Below, one piece after another: positions 18,821 to 28,182 of a stretch of 64,000 nucleotides of DNA (position 1 is the first letter of the stretch; each line of letters starts with the position of its first letter). This DNA is from Coleofasciculus sp937127375 (GTDB lineage: Bacteria > Cyanobacteriota > Cyanobacteriia > Cyanobacteriales > Coleofasciculaceae). Location: assembly GCA_040218875.1 (NCBI GenBank), contig JAVJQP010000146.1; one strand, written 5' to 3'. A model generated the notes under the pieces. The model saw only the letters and a list, made by a program, of their open reading frames with translations. It did no database searches and was not told the DNA's origin. The translations under genes were made by a program, and so were the position numbers.

Positions 18821-19489
18821 TCAACCCATCCGGTTTGATGCTAGTTTATCAGCCCAACGAGTTGTTTCAGGTAATCGATATTTCGGAGTGCAGCGTAGGA
18901 CATAATCGATCGCAGTGGGTAAGCTGATTCGATGACCCGGAGAGACATACAGAGGCTTCACCCCAGTTCGCGATCGCACAACTGCGCCAATTACCTCTCC
19001 CCGATGTCGTAAGGGTTGCCAATTTCCCTTCTCTAAGGGTAATTCCTCATGCTGACCAATTAATCGCGACTTCGCTACCCCAATCGTGGGAACTGTAATT
19101 AATAATCCTAAATGACAAGCCAAACCAAATCGCCGGGGATGGGCAATTCCTTGACCATCACACAAGATTAAATCAGGAGTTATTTTAATCTGAGATAAAG
19201 CATCCAGTACAACAGGAACTTCCCGAAACGAGAGAAACCCTGGAATATAGGGAAACGTTGTCGGGCGACGTGCGATCGCCTGTTCGATCAATTGCAGTTC
19301 CGGAAAACTCAGTACCGCAACAGCGGCGCGGGAAATCGCATAATTGTCTTCAAAACCAACATCCACACCCGCGACATAGTTAACCTCACCCAATTGATCC
19401 GAGGTAATAATTTCACCACTGAGTTGGTTTTGGATAGCCGTCGCTTCCTCAACCGTCAAAGTCCACGAGTGGCGTTGATAAATTTCCAT
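18821..19489 (-). CDS. nfi: Endonuclease V (deoxyinosine 3' endonuclease)
   Basis: 222 residues, the normal family length. EndoV cuts the second phosphodiester bond 3' of deoxyinosine to start repair of deaminated adenine. Visible motifs are the first catalytic Asp in VAGVDVGFE (about residues 39-47), YIPGFLSFREVP (wedge and catalytic Glu region), LILCDGQGIAHPRRFGLACHLG (second Asp and His), and GVAKSRL. No partner gene is adjacent. The gene converges with the small secreted protein. Confidence 0.95.
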   Translation of the reverse strand: MEIYQRHSWTLTVEEATAIQNQLSGEIITSDQLGEVNYVAGVDVGFEDNYAISRAAVAVLSFPELQLIEQAIARRPTTFPYIPGFLSFREVPVVLDALSQIKITPDLILCDGQGIAHPRRFGLACHLGLLITVPTIGVAKSRLIGQHEELPLEKGNWQPLRHRGEVIGAVVRSRTGVKPLYVSPGHRISLPTAIDYVLRCTPKYRLPETTRWADKLASNRMG

Positions 19490-19566
19490 GTTGATAATTA
19501 CTCACTGGTTAGGGGAAGGTAGAGTTTTGACCCTTCGCGATTCTCGAGGGCATGGCGCGTGAATCT

Positions 19567-19626
19567 GTAGGGGCGGGTTTAGGGACTTTCTTTTCGCTAT
19601 TGATAACGTTTGTTCAAAACCCGCCC
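19567..19626. repeat. Dispersed inverted repeat, GTAGGGGCGGGTTT family
   Basis: The arms GTAGGGGCGGGTTT and AAAACCCGCCC flank a core with GATAACGTT, as at 7912-7973 and 46611-46673. It lies between two minus-strand genes (the propeller protein stop and the nfi start). Confidence 0.8.
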
Positions 19627-19705
19627 TCATCTCCCCCAGCTTCCAGAGACACCCTGGTATGTCTCTACATTGTTCCCCCAGATTCACTTACACTATCTAA
19701 CATCT

Positions 19706-21910
19706 TTAGTCTTGAAACACCATAATTGTCCCCGAATAACACGCCACCCAAACCTGATTCGTTTCTGGATCATACGTAATTCCAATCGGATTGCTCTTGG
19801 TATTCACCGTTTGCTGAATTGACATATCACGGGTACGCACTTTACTCATAGTATTTGAGTGATAATTCACCACATACAGAAATTCACCATCATCAGATAT
19901 ATCCATGCTGCGGGGGGCATTTCCAGTGACAACTTTGCGTAAAACCCGACCTGTAAATAAATCAATTTTAGCCACCGTTCCTTCCCCATTTAACGTGGCG
20001 TAGAGATACTGACCACCTGGATCAATACTTAAATGACGCGGTGAATTCCCAATATTTTTGATCCAGTCGAGGGAAAAATCATTTAAATCGACAACCGCAA
20101 TATCATAAGACCCCATCACCGCCACATACGCTTTTTGGGACGCCGCATCAACCGCAATTCCACGGGGATAGCGACCCAATTTAATCCGCCGAATTTCCTG
20201 ATTTTGCTGAATATCGACAACGCTTAAATCCCAACTACACCAATTACTGACTAGGGCAAACCGATTATCCGGGCTAGTGGCGACAAATTTAGGCACAGAC
20301 CCAACTTCAATCACTTGGTCAATCGCTAAACTATCGGTACTGATGCGATACAAAAAACTATTGTCTGTTTTTTGTGAGGGGCTACATTTGTCACTCCCTG
20401 GATTATTAAATCCTGAACCATACATCTGGTAATTAGAGACCCAGGCATATTTTCCATTATCGGAAAAAGCGGCTTCTACAGGAGATCCTTTATAGGTTCC
20501 ACTCCCCTTGGAATGCCCGTATTTCTCCAAATTCACGGCATCGGCAATCGTTTTGACCAAATTATACTGGCGGTCATACACCGTAATCGTATGACTGTAC
20601 ATCATATTCTGGGCAAAAAATAAACCCCGACCTGAATGCACAATAGATTTGGGGGAAATTTTGCCAGAAATGGTTTGTTTTAGCGTCATCTGGCTGGACT
20701 GACGTTGCTCATCGTTCTTTTTTTTTTCGCTGTCTTCGTTAATAAAGCTGTCCGGATTAAAGGGACTATTGTCAGAATTTTCTGTCGGTGTCGAGAACGC
20801 ATCTTGATCAAAGGGAATCGGGTCGTAATTTTCCTCCGGTTTGATCAATGAGTCTTGATTAAAATTACTATTGTCAGGATTTTCGGCTGATGTCGAGAAC
20901 GAGTCTTGATTCAATTCCTCAGTCGGTGAAGGTGTTGCGGTAGGAGAGGGTAACTCTAATGCGGCTTTGGTGTTAGCCCCCACCATCCCATCAAGGGTTA
21001 ATCCCTTGGCTTTTTGATATTGAATCACGGCGGTTTCGGTTAAATTACCGTAATACCCGGTAATGGGTCCATCATAATACCCCTGTGCTTGTAAAGTTCT
21101 CTGTAGCGCCGTCACATCAGAATTGCGACTTCCCCGCTTGAGAACTAAACCCGGATTCGCGAATCCCATGCGATCCTCTGTCGCTTCCGTTGAGGGGGCA
21201 GTTTGTGAGGCGGATGACACTGGAGTCGATTCTAATGCCGCACGGGTTTTAGGTCCAGCAATCCCATCTACGCTTAATCCCTTGGCTTGTTGCAGTTGAA
21301 TCACGGCGTCTTGGGTCGTTGAACCATAGTACCCGGTAATCGGTCCATTAAAATAGCCAGCCACTTGTAAATTTCGCTGGAGAGAGGTGACTTGAGAATT
21401 GCGATCGCCTCGTTGGAGAATAAAATTGGGTCGGGCAGATACTAAGGGTTTCTCCGGTTCTGGTATGGGTGACTCAAACTCTAGAGGTGTATCAAGACTC
21501 GCATCCGTTGCTGTGGCGGAGTCAGACTCTAATCGGGTGGTGGTATTCGTCCCAACGATACCATCTGGGCTAAGTCCGTTGGCTTTTTGAAATTGGATGA
21601 CGGCGGCTTCGGTAATCGGTCCATAGTACCCGGTAATCGGTCCATTAAAGTACCCCTCAGCTTGCAGCGTTTTCTGAAGATTCCTCACCTCAGCCCCACT
21701 ATTTCCTTTCCGCAATGCTAAAACGGGACTGGCTAGGCTAACAATGAACAGCGCCATGCTTAAGAAGATAAAGGGAATCCAAGCCGCACTCAGGGGCTTT
21801 TTCCGGTCGAGTTTTGGTATAAATATGCTGGAACTAGCAGGGGGTTTGGGTTCGGAGGTTGCCAATGCTTCATCAGTGACCGCCACATGAAGGGAGGCAG
21901 GATTATCCAT
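19706..21910 (-). CDS. Membrane-anchored protein with three peptidoglycan-binding domains and a YVTN-type beta-propeller
   Basis: 734 residues. There is a cytoplasmic N-terminus, then one membrane segment at about 44-64 (PFIFLSMALFIVSLASPVLA). Three PG_binding_1 domains at about 67-130, 163-228 and 256-320 share YFNGPITGYYG and DGIxGxxTxxxLE. A linker follows with DNSxFNxDSF-type repeats at about 340-395. The C-terminal half is a YncE/YVTN-like propeller (SRDMSIQQTVNTKSNPIGIT, GRYPRGIAVD, GNSPRHLSIDPGGQYLYAT). The layout suggests a protein fixed to peptidoglycan that presents a propeller for binding. No catalytic residues are evident. The partner is unknown. Confidence 0.85.
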   Translation of the reverse strand: MDNPASLHVAVTDEALATSEPKPPASSSIFIPKLDRKKPLSAAWIPFIFLSMALFIVSLASPVLALRKGNSGAEVRNLQKTLQAEGYFNGPITGYYGPITEAAVIQFQKANGLSPDGIVGTNTTTRLESDSATATDASLDTPLEFESPIPEPEKPLVSARPNFILQRGDRNSQVTSLQRNLQVAGYFNGPITGYYGSTTQDAVIQLQQAKGLSVDGIAGPKTRAALESTPVSSASQTAPSTEATEDRMGFANPGLVLKRGSRNSDVTALQRTLQAQGYYDGPITGYYGNLTETAVIQYQKAKGLTLDGMVGANTKAALELPSPTATPSPTEELNQDSFSTSAENPDNSNFNQDSLIKPEENYDPIPFDQDAFSTPTENSDNSPFNPDSFINEDSEKKKNDEQRQSSQMTLKQTISGKISPKSIVHSGRGLFFAQNMMYSHTITVYDRQYNLVKTIADAVNLEKYGHSKGSGTYKGSPVEAAFSDNGKYAWVSNYQMYGSGFNNPGSDKCSPSQKTDNSFLYRISTDSLAIDQVIEVGSVPKFVATSPDNRFALVSNWCSWDLSVVDIQQNQEIRRIKLGRYPRGIAVDAASQKAYVAVMGSYDIAVVDLNDFSLDWIKNIGNSPRHLSIDPGGQYLYATLNGEGTVAKIDLFTGRVLRKVVTGNAPRSMDISDDGEFLYVVNYHSNTMSKVRTRDMSIQQTVNTKSNPIGITYDPETNQVWVACYSGTIMVFQD

Positions 21911-22318
21911 AATTCTCTATTTTCTTAGCGCATTCTCCGTTATCCTATACCAGGAACTTTGACAAGGGCTACCCCTTAGCGATGATAAAAATTCAACGGC
22001 AGAAGCTGGATTGAGGATATCGTTACAAAAATTTAAATCAGTGAACGGTCTCAATGCCTTGAGTAAACCAAGCCTTTTTTCGGTTGGAATTTCCTCAAAC
22101 TAGCTGACTAGACACCAAAAACACTCTCCTTTATTTGTGAAGAATTGTAGAGATATTCATCTCACCAAAGTCAAATTTTCCTGATTGAAATAGAATCAGA
22201 AAGTATAACCATCATAGATTATTATTTAAGGTTGCATTTACGGTATCTGTCATTCGCAGTAGGTTAGCCAATTCTGTTTGAGGATGGCTAACCAGGTCAT
22301 TATTGGAATAGGCATTGT
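21911..22318. other. Divergent intergenic region
   Basis: About 400 bp between the minus-strand propeller gene and the plus-strand STAND module. It is AT-rich and must contain both promoters. I cannot place a convincing -35/-10 pair by eye. No RNA gene was recognised. Confidence 0.4.
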
Positions 22319-23476
22319 ATGACATTAGATTTACGAGAATTTTTCCAAGCCACCAATCCTGATAAAACTTTGTTCGTGAACAATACCGCCAAGGATCAAA
22401 ACTATTATATTGATTTCTCGCCAGTACGAGGTGGACATGTAATCAAAGAATTAAGCAATCAAATTGCATTTTGGTCACCGGATACACCGACTTGCCAACT
22501 GTTTACCGGACACGTTGGCTGTGGCAAGTCTACCGAATTGTTGCAACTCAAAGCCCAGTTAGAGCGAGAAGGATTTCATATTGTCTATTTTGAATCCTCT
22601 AAAAATTTGGAAATGGCAGACGTAGATGTCAGTGATATTTTACTCGCGATCGCGGCGCGGGTGAGTCAAAGCTTGGATAGGATGGAACGGGACTGTTCCC
22701 AGAATCCTAAAGCTATTCTTAAACAAGTAGCTAAACTGTTGCAAACCGAAATTGAACTGACGGCGGAGGCTTCGGTTCCAGGGTTGGGTGATGTAGCCGC
22801 TAGTACAGAAGGAGATTTTTCAGTTGATGTCGGCATTCCAGGAGTCGGTAAAGTGAAGGTGAGCCAGGAGGAATGGCTATCATTTGTTGCTCCTTTAATT
22901 GGCAAAATTACGGCAAAGGCTAAAGCCAGTCCAGAGTTTCGGAATAAATTAAGGGGATATTTAGAACCGCGCACGAATGGGATATTAGAGGCAATTAACT
23001 CAGAACTCATCGAACCCGGAATTAAGAGACTCAAAGACGATGGGAAAAAAGGGCTAGTCGTGATCGTTGATAACCTTGACCGAATTGACAGTTCTGTTAA
23101 ACCCTGGGGACGTAATCAGCAAGAATACTTATTCGTAGACCGTGGTGAGCAATTACGCAGTTTAAACTGTCATCTAATTTATACTATGCCCTTGGCGTTG
23201 AGGTTCTCTAATGAGTTTGGTCCGTTGACTCAGCGGTTTAAAAATCCGACTGTATTACCAAAGGTAATTCTAAACTATAAAAATGCGCTGAAGCTAGCTG
23301 TTGATGACCATGAATGGGCGTTACTCCATCGAGTAGCTAAGGATAAAAAAGTTACTGGCGATGATGGATACGAAAAGCTGATTCGCAGTATGTTCGTCTA
23401 TGAGTATCAGGATCGCCAAGGCTCTTGGTTTATGATCAATCCAGTTTTGGCAGAAGCAGAGGAATTCCAATCATGA
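22319..23476 (+). CDS. P-loop ATPase, KAP/STAND-like, first gene of a pair
   Basis: 385 residues. The Walker A motif GHVGCGKST is at about 64-72 and a KAP-like Walker B, VVIVDNLDRID, at about 245-256. The insert between them includes a repeated hydrophobic VPGLGDV...VGIPGVGKV segment. The N-terminus (MTLDLREFFQATNPDKTLFV) and this arrangement are familiar from cyanobacterial AAA-type ATPases that sit next to large STAND proteins. No membrane segment is seen. The stop codon overlaps the next start (ATGA at 23473-23476), so the two products are very likely made together. It may be the ATPase partner of a conflict or signalling complex; substrate unknown. Confidence 0.8.
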   Translation: MTLDLREFFQATNPDKTLFVNNTAKDQNYYIDFSPVRGGHVIKELSNQIAFWSPDTPTCQLFTGHVGCGKSTELLQLKAQLEREGFHIVYFESSKNLEMADVDVSDILLAIAARVSQSLDRMERDCSQNPKAILKQVAKLLQTEIELTAEASVPGLGDVAASTEGDFSVDVGIPGVGKVKVSQEEWLSFVAPLIGKITAKAKASPEFRNKLRGYLEPRTNGILEAINSELIEPGIKRLKDDGKKGLVVIVDNLDRIDSSVKPWGRNQQEYLFVDRGEQLRSLNCHLIYTMPLALRFSNEFGPLTQRFKNPTVLPKVILNYKNALKLAVDDHEWALLHRVAKDKKVTGDDGYEKLIRSMFVYEYQDRQGSWFMINPVLAEAEEFQS

Positions 23477-26400
23477 GCGGATCTTCCGGGAGCAATAACC
23501 AGAAATCATTACGAGAACTTGCCTGGGCGATCGCCATGTCTGAGGGACAGTTTTCCCTGATTTTGGCTCACTGTAACTACCTTAGTCTGCGATCGCGATC
23601 GGTGCAACAACTCCAAGAAATTTGCGCTGTACCGATCCGAGAACTTGTCCTGCATTCGTCTAACCAGCGACTTTACTCCACGATTCAACAGGAGGTAGCG
23701 ACACAAATACCATCGGCGTTGATGGTATTAGGATTGGAATCCGTTGACAACCTCGATTACCTGCTCACTTCAATGAACCAAGTGCGGGAAGAGTTTCGCA
23801 AAAACTGTCCCTTTCCTTTAGTGATTTGGGTTAACGATGAAATCGTGCGAAAGCTGATTCGGTTGGTTCCAGATATTGAGAGTTGGGCAAAGCGAACGGT
23901 GTTGACTTACCCACCGGAAACCCTGATCCATGAGCTACACCAGAACACTAATGCTTTATTTACGAAAGTTTTAGACTTGGGCATTAGTCCATTTTTAGCC
24001 AATGATGCCATCTTAGGTAGGGGTGTAAGTGGGGAAATTCAAGCCGCTTTGCAGGAGGTGAAAAACCAAGGGAGAGATATACCAGAAACCTTACAAGCGA
24101 GTCTGGACTTTGTTTGGGGTCGAGAGGCTTATGGTCAGGAGAAAATTGATCTGGCATTAGCACACTATCAGCACAGTATTGCCTTTTGGCAGCAGGTCAA
24201 GCATTTTCTCATCAGGTGTAGTTTAGTTGCCACAAAAAAGCTTTTTTGGACTCTGCTTTTGGTGTATTACATCACGTCCGAAACCCCTGTCGCCGGAGAA
24301 TCGCCACCCCAAAAGCCAACATTGAGAGAAAAAGAGGGAGTGCTACTATTTCACATCGGGTTATGTTATTGCCGCAAAGCCGAGTTAGATAAAGCCCAAA
24401 GTTGTCATCATTGGCACAAAGCCTTGTTTTATTTTCAGCAATGCATTGATCGTTTTGAGCAGGTGGGGCGTCTTGATTTAGTGGCTAAATTTATTGGTCA
24501 ACTGGGTGAGGTGTGGCGACGCTTAGAAAATTGGGATGAGTTGTATAAACTGGCTCAAAAAGCCCAGCGATTACATAAAAACCATGGCAATCCGGCGTCA
24601 CTAGCTCAAAATTATGGCTTTTTCGCCGAAGTTGCTTTGTTCCAGAACCAGGGGAATAAGGCAAAGGCGTTTGTCAAAAAAGCGTTGCAACTCTCAGACG
24701 CGACGACACAGAAACAGCATCACAGTTGGCATCTGTTATTATTAGCGCGATCGCAACAGCAGTTAGGACAGATTCAGGAGGCGATCAAAACTCTAGAAAC
24801 CGCGAAAAAGGCTGAACCGGAAAATAATCCGCTGCTTTATATTCAGATTTTGAATGAGTTACGAGACCTATACTACCAACAACACCGCTATCTGGAAGCC
24901 TTTGACGTTAAACAATGTCGGCGCTCCATCGAACAGCAGTTTAATTTCCGAGCTTTTATTGGTGCGGGACGTTTGCAATCCCGACGACAGGCAACTTTTT
25001 CCTTAACCCAGTCCGAGCACCGGGAGACTCTGGCTAGAGAGATTTTGGCTTCCGGTCGAGAACATGATATCAAACGTTTAATTGCCAGAATTGGCAGCAC
25101 TCAGCATAAACTAACGGTTATTTATGGTCAATCAGGCGTTGGTAAAAGTTCCTTAGTCAATGCCGGTTTACTCCCAACTCTAAGGTATCAGAATATTGGT
25201 ACAGATACTCGCGATATTTTAGCCGTTCCACTGCGGGTTTACACGGATTGGGTGAATGATTTGGGCAAGTCACTGTTTAAAGCGCTGGAGAAACAAGGAA
25301 TTACTTTATCCGCTATACCGGATTCAGCCGCTACTCTAATCGAACAACTGACTCAAAATGAACATCACAATCTGCTAACTGTTCTAATTTTTGACCAGTT
25401 CGAGGAATTTTTCTTTATTTGCAGCGAATCTGAGCAAAAAGAACAAATTTTTGAGTTTTTCGGTAAATGCCTCAATATCCCTGGTGTCAAGGTTGTCCTT
25501 TCTATGCGGAAGGATTATCTCCATGATTTACTAATTGGCAATCATTTACCCCATCTAGACGCTATCCAGAATGATATTCTCAGTAAAAATATTCTCTACC
25601 CTTTAGGCAATTTTTCCCGGAAAGATGCCAAGAATCTTATTCGACGTTTAACGGACGGCTCTCAGTTTCCCTTAGAACCCGCTTTGATTCATGAAGTTGT
25701 GAAGGATTTAGCTAGCCGTTCTAAAGAAGTGCGTCCAATTGAGCTGCAAGTGGTTTGCGCCCAACTGCAAACGGAAGGAATTACCACCCTGGTTGAGTAT
25801 CAAGAACGCGGTCCGAAGGATAAACTGGTGCAGCGCTATTTAGGAGAAGTGATTAAAGATTGTGGTGCTGAAAACCAACGCACGGCTGAATTGGTCTTAT
25901 ATTTACTCACCCATGGGAAAAAACCTCGTCCTATCAAAAGTCGTGCCGATTTGGAGGCACAGCTCAAAGCCTTGGCAGCGGATCTGGCGATCAAACCTGA
26001 CCAATTAAAGGCAGGAACTTCTCAACAATTAAGTTTGGTTTTAGACATTCTAGTTAAATCTGGTTTAGTTTTTAAGATTACTGATAGCTATGGAATACGC
26101 TATCAAATTGTTCACGATTATTTAACCTATTTTATTCGCAACCCAAGAAGTAAAAACTTATTAGACGAAATTAAAAGTCAATTCAGCCAAAAACAATTGA
26201 TTGACGTCCAAAAACAGAAAAATTTTGCGGCGGTTGCTGTATGTTTTATTTTAGTCATAGCGACGGTTTTATCACAACACCAGAGGCAAGCAGCAGAATC
26301 CCAGAGGCAAGCAGCAGAATCCCAGAGACAAGCAGCAGAAAAAAACCAACTCTTAGCCAGAATTAAGACGTCAGAAGCCTTGTTTGCATCAGGTCAAAAA

Positions 26401-26820
26401 TTTGAGTCTTTGATCGAAGCGATTAATGCGGGAAGCCAATTGAGGCAAAAAAGCACATTACTCTCCAATCAAGACATTTATAAAGAGATTCATGCTCAAA
26501 TTGTCGCCGCACTAAAACAGTCAATTTACTGGATAGAAGAACACAATCGCTTAGAAGGGCATAAAAGTCTTGTATGGGATGTAAGTGTCTTAAACAATAT
26601 TGCCACAGCGAGTCAGGATAACACGATCAAGGTTTGGAACGTTAATAATGGGAAATTGCAAACAACCCTAACAGGACATAGCAATGGTGTTTATGATGTG
26701 AGTTTTTTATCTGAAAATCGCCTAGTCTCAGCCAGCGCGGATCACTCTACTGACATACGGTTGCAAGTGGCTGGAGGACTATATCCAGACGAACCCGACG
26801 ATGAAACCCAGCGATGCTGA
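23473..26820 (+). CDS. nSTAND1 ATPase with TPR-like region, one membrane segment and a truncated WD40 domain
   Basis: 1115 residues from ATG at 23473. Residues 1-150 are a conserved-looking alpha/beta domain (PFPLVIWVNDEIVRKLIR). TPR-like helices span about 220-480. The nSTAND1 NTPase has Walker A GQSGVGKS at 552-559 and Walker B LIFDQFEEF around Asp641. A membrane segment lies at about 918-935, followed by a QRQAAES repeat. WD40 repeats start at about 1029 (LEGHKSLVWDV), but only about two are complete before the frame ends in a non-WD40 tail (about 1092 onward). The genuine C-terminus survives in another frame at 26756-26875. The WD40 sensor is therefore almost entirely lost, and the protein may be inactive or unregulated. 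Confidence 0.8.
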   Translation: MSGSSGSNNQKSLRELAWAIAMSEGQFSLILAHCNYLSLRSRSVQQLQEICAVPIRELVLHSSNQRLYSTIQQEVATQIPSALMVLGLESVDNLDYLLTSMNQVREEFRKNCPFPLVIWVNDEIVRKLIRLVPDIESWAKRTVLTYPPETLIHELHQNTNALFTKVLDLGISPFLANDAILGRGVSGEIQAALQEVKNQGRDIPETLQASLDFVWGREAYGQEKIDLALAHYQHSIAFWQQVKHFLIRCSLVATKKLFWTLLLVYYITSETPVAGESPPQKPTLREKEGVLLFHIGLCYCRKAELDKAQSCHHWHKALFYFQQCIDRFEQVGRLDLVAKFIGQLGEVWRRLENWDELYKLAQKAQRLHKNHGNPASLAQNYGFFAEVALFQNQGNKAKAFVKKALQLSDATTQKQHHSWHLLLLARSQQQLGQIQEAIKTLETAKKAEPENNPLLYIQILNELRDLYYQQHRYLEAFDVKQCRRSIEQQFNFRAFIGAGRLQSRRQATFSLTQSEHRETLAREILASGREHDIKRLIARIGSTQHKLTVIYGQSGVGKSSLVNAGLLPTLRYQNIGTDTRDILAVPLRVYTDWVNDLGKSLFKALEKQGITLSAIPDSAATLIEQLTQNEHHNLLTVLIFDQFEEFFFICSESEQKEQIFEFFGKCLNIPGVKVVLSMRKDYLHDLLIGNHLPHLDAIQNDILSKNILYPLGNFSRKDAKNLIRRLTDGSQFPLEPALIHEVVKDLASRSKEVRPIELQVVCAQLQTEGITTLVEYQERGPKDKLVQRYLGEVIKDCGAENQRTAELVLYLLTHGKKPRPIKSRADLEAQLKALAADLAIKPDQLKAGTSQQLSLVLDILVKSGLVFKITDSYGIRYQIVHDYLTYFIRNPRSKNLLDEIKSQFSQKQLIDVQKQKNFAAVAVCFILVIATVLSQHQRQAAESQRQAAESQRQAAEKNQLLARIKTSEALFASGQKFESLIEAINAGSQLRQKSTLLSNQDIYKEIHAQIVAALKQSIYWIEEHNRLEGHKSLVWDVSVLNNIATASQDNTIKVWNVNNGKLQTTLTGHSNGVYDVSFLSENRLVSASADHSTDIRLQVAGGLYPDEPDDETQRC

Positions 26821-26875
26821 TGGCGCGACCAACCCAGACCCCCCGTCGTGTGAGGGGATCAGCACTCCAGAGTAA
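26756..26875 (+). pseudogene. Out-of-frame C-terminal remnant of the WD40-STAND gene
   Basis: Read from TAC at 26756 in frame +2 of the window (shifted from the main ORF), the DNA encodes YGCKWLEDYIQTNPTMKPSD and ends at TAA 26873-26875. The pattern GCxWLxDYxxTNP closely matches the usual C-terminus of cyanobacterial nSTAND-WD40 proteins. Its position just after the second WD40 repeat indicates that an internal deletion joined the start of the array to the end of the gene out of frame. Confidence 0.7.
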
Positions 26876-27338
26876 AGGGACTATCGGCTTGTCTCAACCG
26901 TTCAATTAACAATTAGACCAATTACTAGGCGCGATCGCATTGATCATTTAGAATGTATAAAGGTGATTACGCTACCTTTCCCCTAGAAGCTACTGCTGCA
27001 TCATACCGACCGCCTGCAAACACCTCTAAACCAAACAAGCAAGGCAGTCAAGGGAAATTTTAGTGGGTCTGTTACTTCTACCCTCCAGTCCTGAGTCCAA
27101 AACCTAGTCTGGATAATCGTTTCAGTCATCGATGCGACTGAAAATTTTTCATAGAGATAAAGTAACGAATTTGATTGCATTAACCGTATTAGTGTGATTC
27201 AAGTTACATTTAGGGAGTGCAATCAGTTACCCAGACCAACAGAAATTATCACGTTACGGTCAATCTACCTATCACAATGCACGACCTTAAAATCGTGGAT
27301 ACTAAAAATTAGTTTCTTTCCATGAGGGGACTTTTCTT
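26876..27338. other. Intergenic region upstream of the permuted ATPase
   Basis: About 460 bp without a supported gene. A purine-rich ribosome-binding site GAGGGGA at 27324-27330 stands eight bases before the ATG at 27339. No tRNA or terminator of note. Confidence 0.5.
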
Positions 27339-27893
27339 ATGCAAATGCAAATGCCAAATACCCTAGAGCAACTCCCTGAAGGCGGAATGGGCATTAAAAT
27401 TATTTCCCAGATAGCCGATGAGATCAGATACATTCGTACCCGAGACCATAAAAATTGTTTGTTCATCAGCAAAGCCTATGACCAAGAACCTGTTAAAAGA
27501 CTACCGAAATGCCACCAAAAGAATTTATTTGCTCGGTTAGTTTGTTTCTGTCAACGTCTGATTTTGATGTTGGTCAATTACTATCGCAGAAACCGGACGA
27601 AGTCGCGTTATCGAAACCTGAGGCTTACCGTCAATAGCGACCTAAATTCTGTAGAGCAAATTTTAGAATGGTATGGACAGCTTCAGCATTTACCCATTCC
27701 CCAACAGGTTTGGCAATTAGGTCAAATCGCTCTAGTTGAGGCGTTTACAAATGTTGTTCGTCATGCCCACAAAGGCTTATCTCAATCGACTCCCGTTGAC
27801 TTGGAAATCACGGTATACAATCATCGTTTAGACATGAAAATTTGGGATTATGGACAGCCTTTTGATTTAGAATCCAAGTTGAAAGAAGTTTAG
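27339..27893 (+). CDS. Anti-sigma-factor-like HATPase with circularly permuted motif order
   Basis: 184 residues. In RsbW/SpoIIAB-type kinases the Bergerat-fold motifs run N box, G1, G2. Here a G2-like segment opens the protein (EGGMGIKIISQIADEIRY, about 14-31, then the terminal strand RDHKNCLFISKAY). A basic, partly hydrophobic linker follows (about 48-92, LFARLVCFCQRLILMLVNYY). Then comes the normal N-terminal half: LRLTVNSDLNSVEQIL, N box EAFTNVVRHAH at 134-144, and G1 WDYGQPFD at 169-176, stopping at KLKEV where G2 would normally follow. The start is supported by GAGGGGA at 27324-27330 and an in-frame TAA at 27303-27305. It may be a true permutation or a fusion of two truncated tandem copies. 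Confidence 0.75.
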   Translation: MQMQMPNTLEQLPEGGMGIKIISQIADEIRYIRTRDHKNCLFISKAYDQEPVKRLPKCHQKNLFARLVCFCQRLILMLVNYYRRNRTKSRYRNLRLTVNSDLNSVEQILEWYGQLQHLPIPQQVWQLGQIALVEAFTNVVRHAHKGLSQSTPVDLEITVYNHRLDMKIWDYGQPFDLESKLKEV

Positions 27894-28182
27894 CCACAAA
27901 ATGATTGCTCATTTAGAGTTCCCCAGTCTCTGGGTTTTAAAACATTGTTTCCTTAGGAATCATCAAGACTAAACAAACCACTGATAAACCGAGTTAGGCT
28001 AAAGAATTGCCGATGTAATCCCGCCGGGTGAGTTTAACCTCTAAGCCTCATCTGGCAACTGGACTTCCCCCATCTCCATCACTGCTGTCCCCATCTCCAG
28101 TTTCTGAGGAGATAAGTAAAATCATGCTTGTACTATCCAATCAATGATAGTATCGTTGTGGCAGGGTGACTCCTATAGAAAG

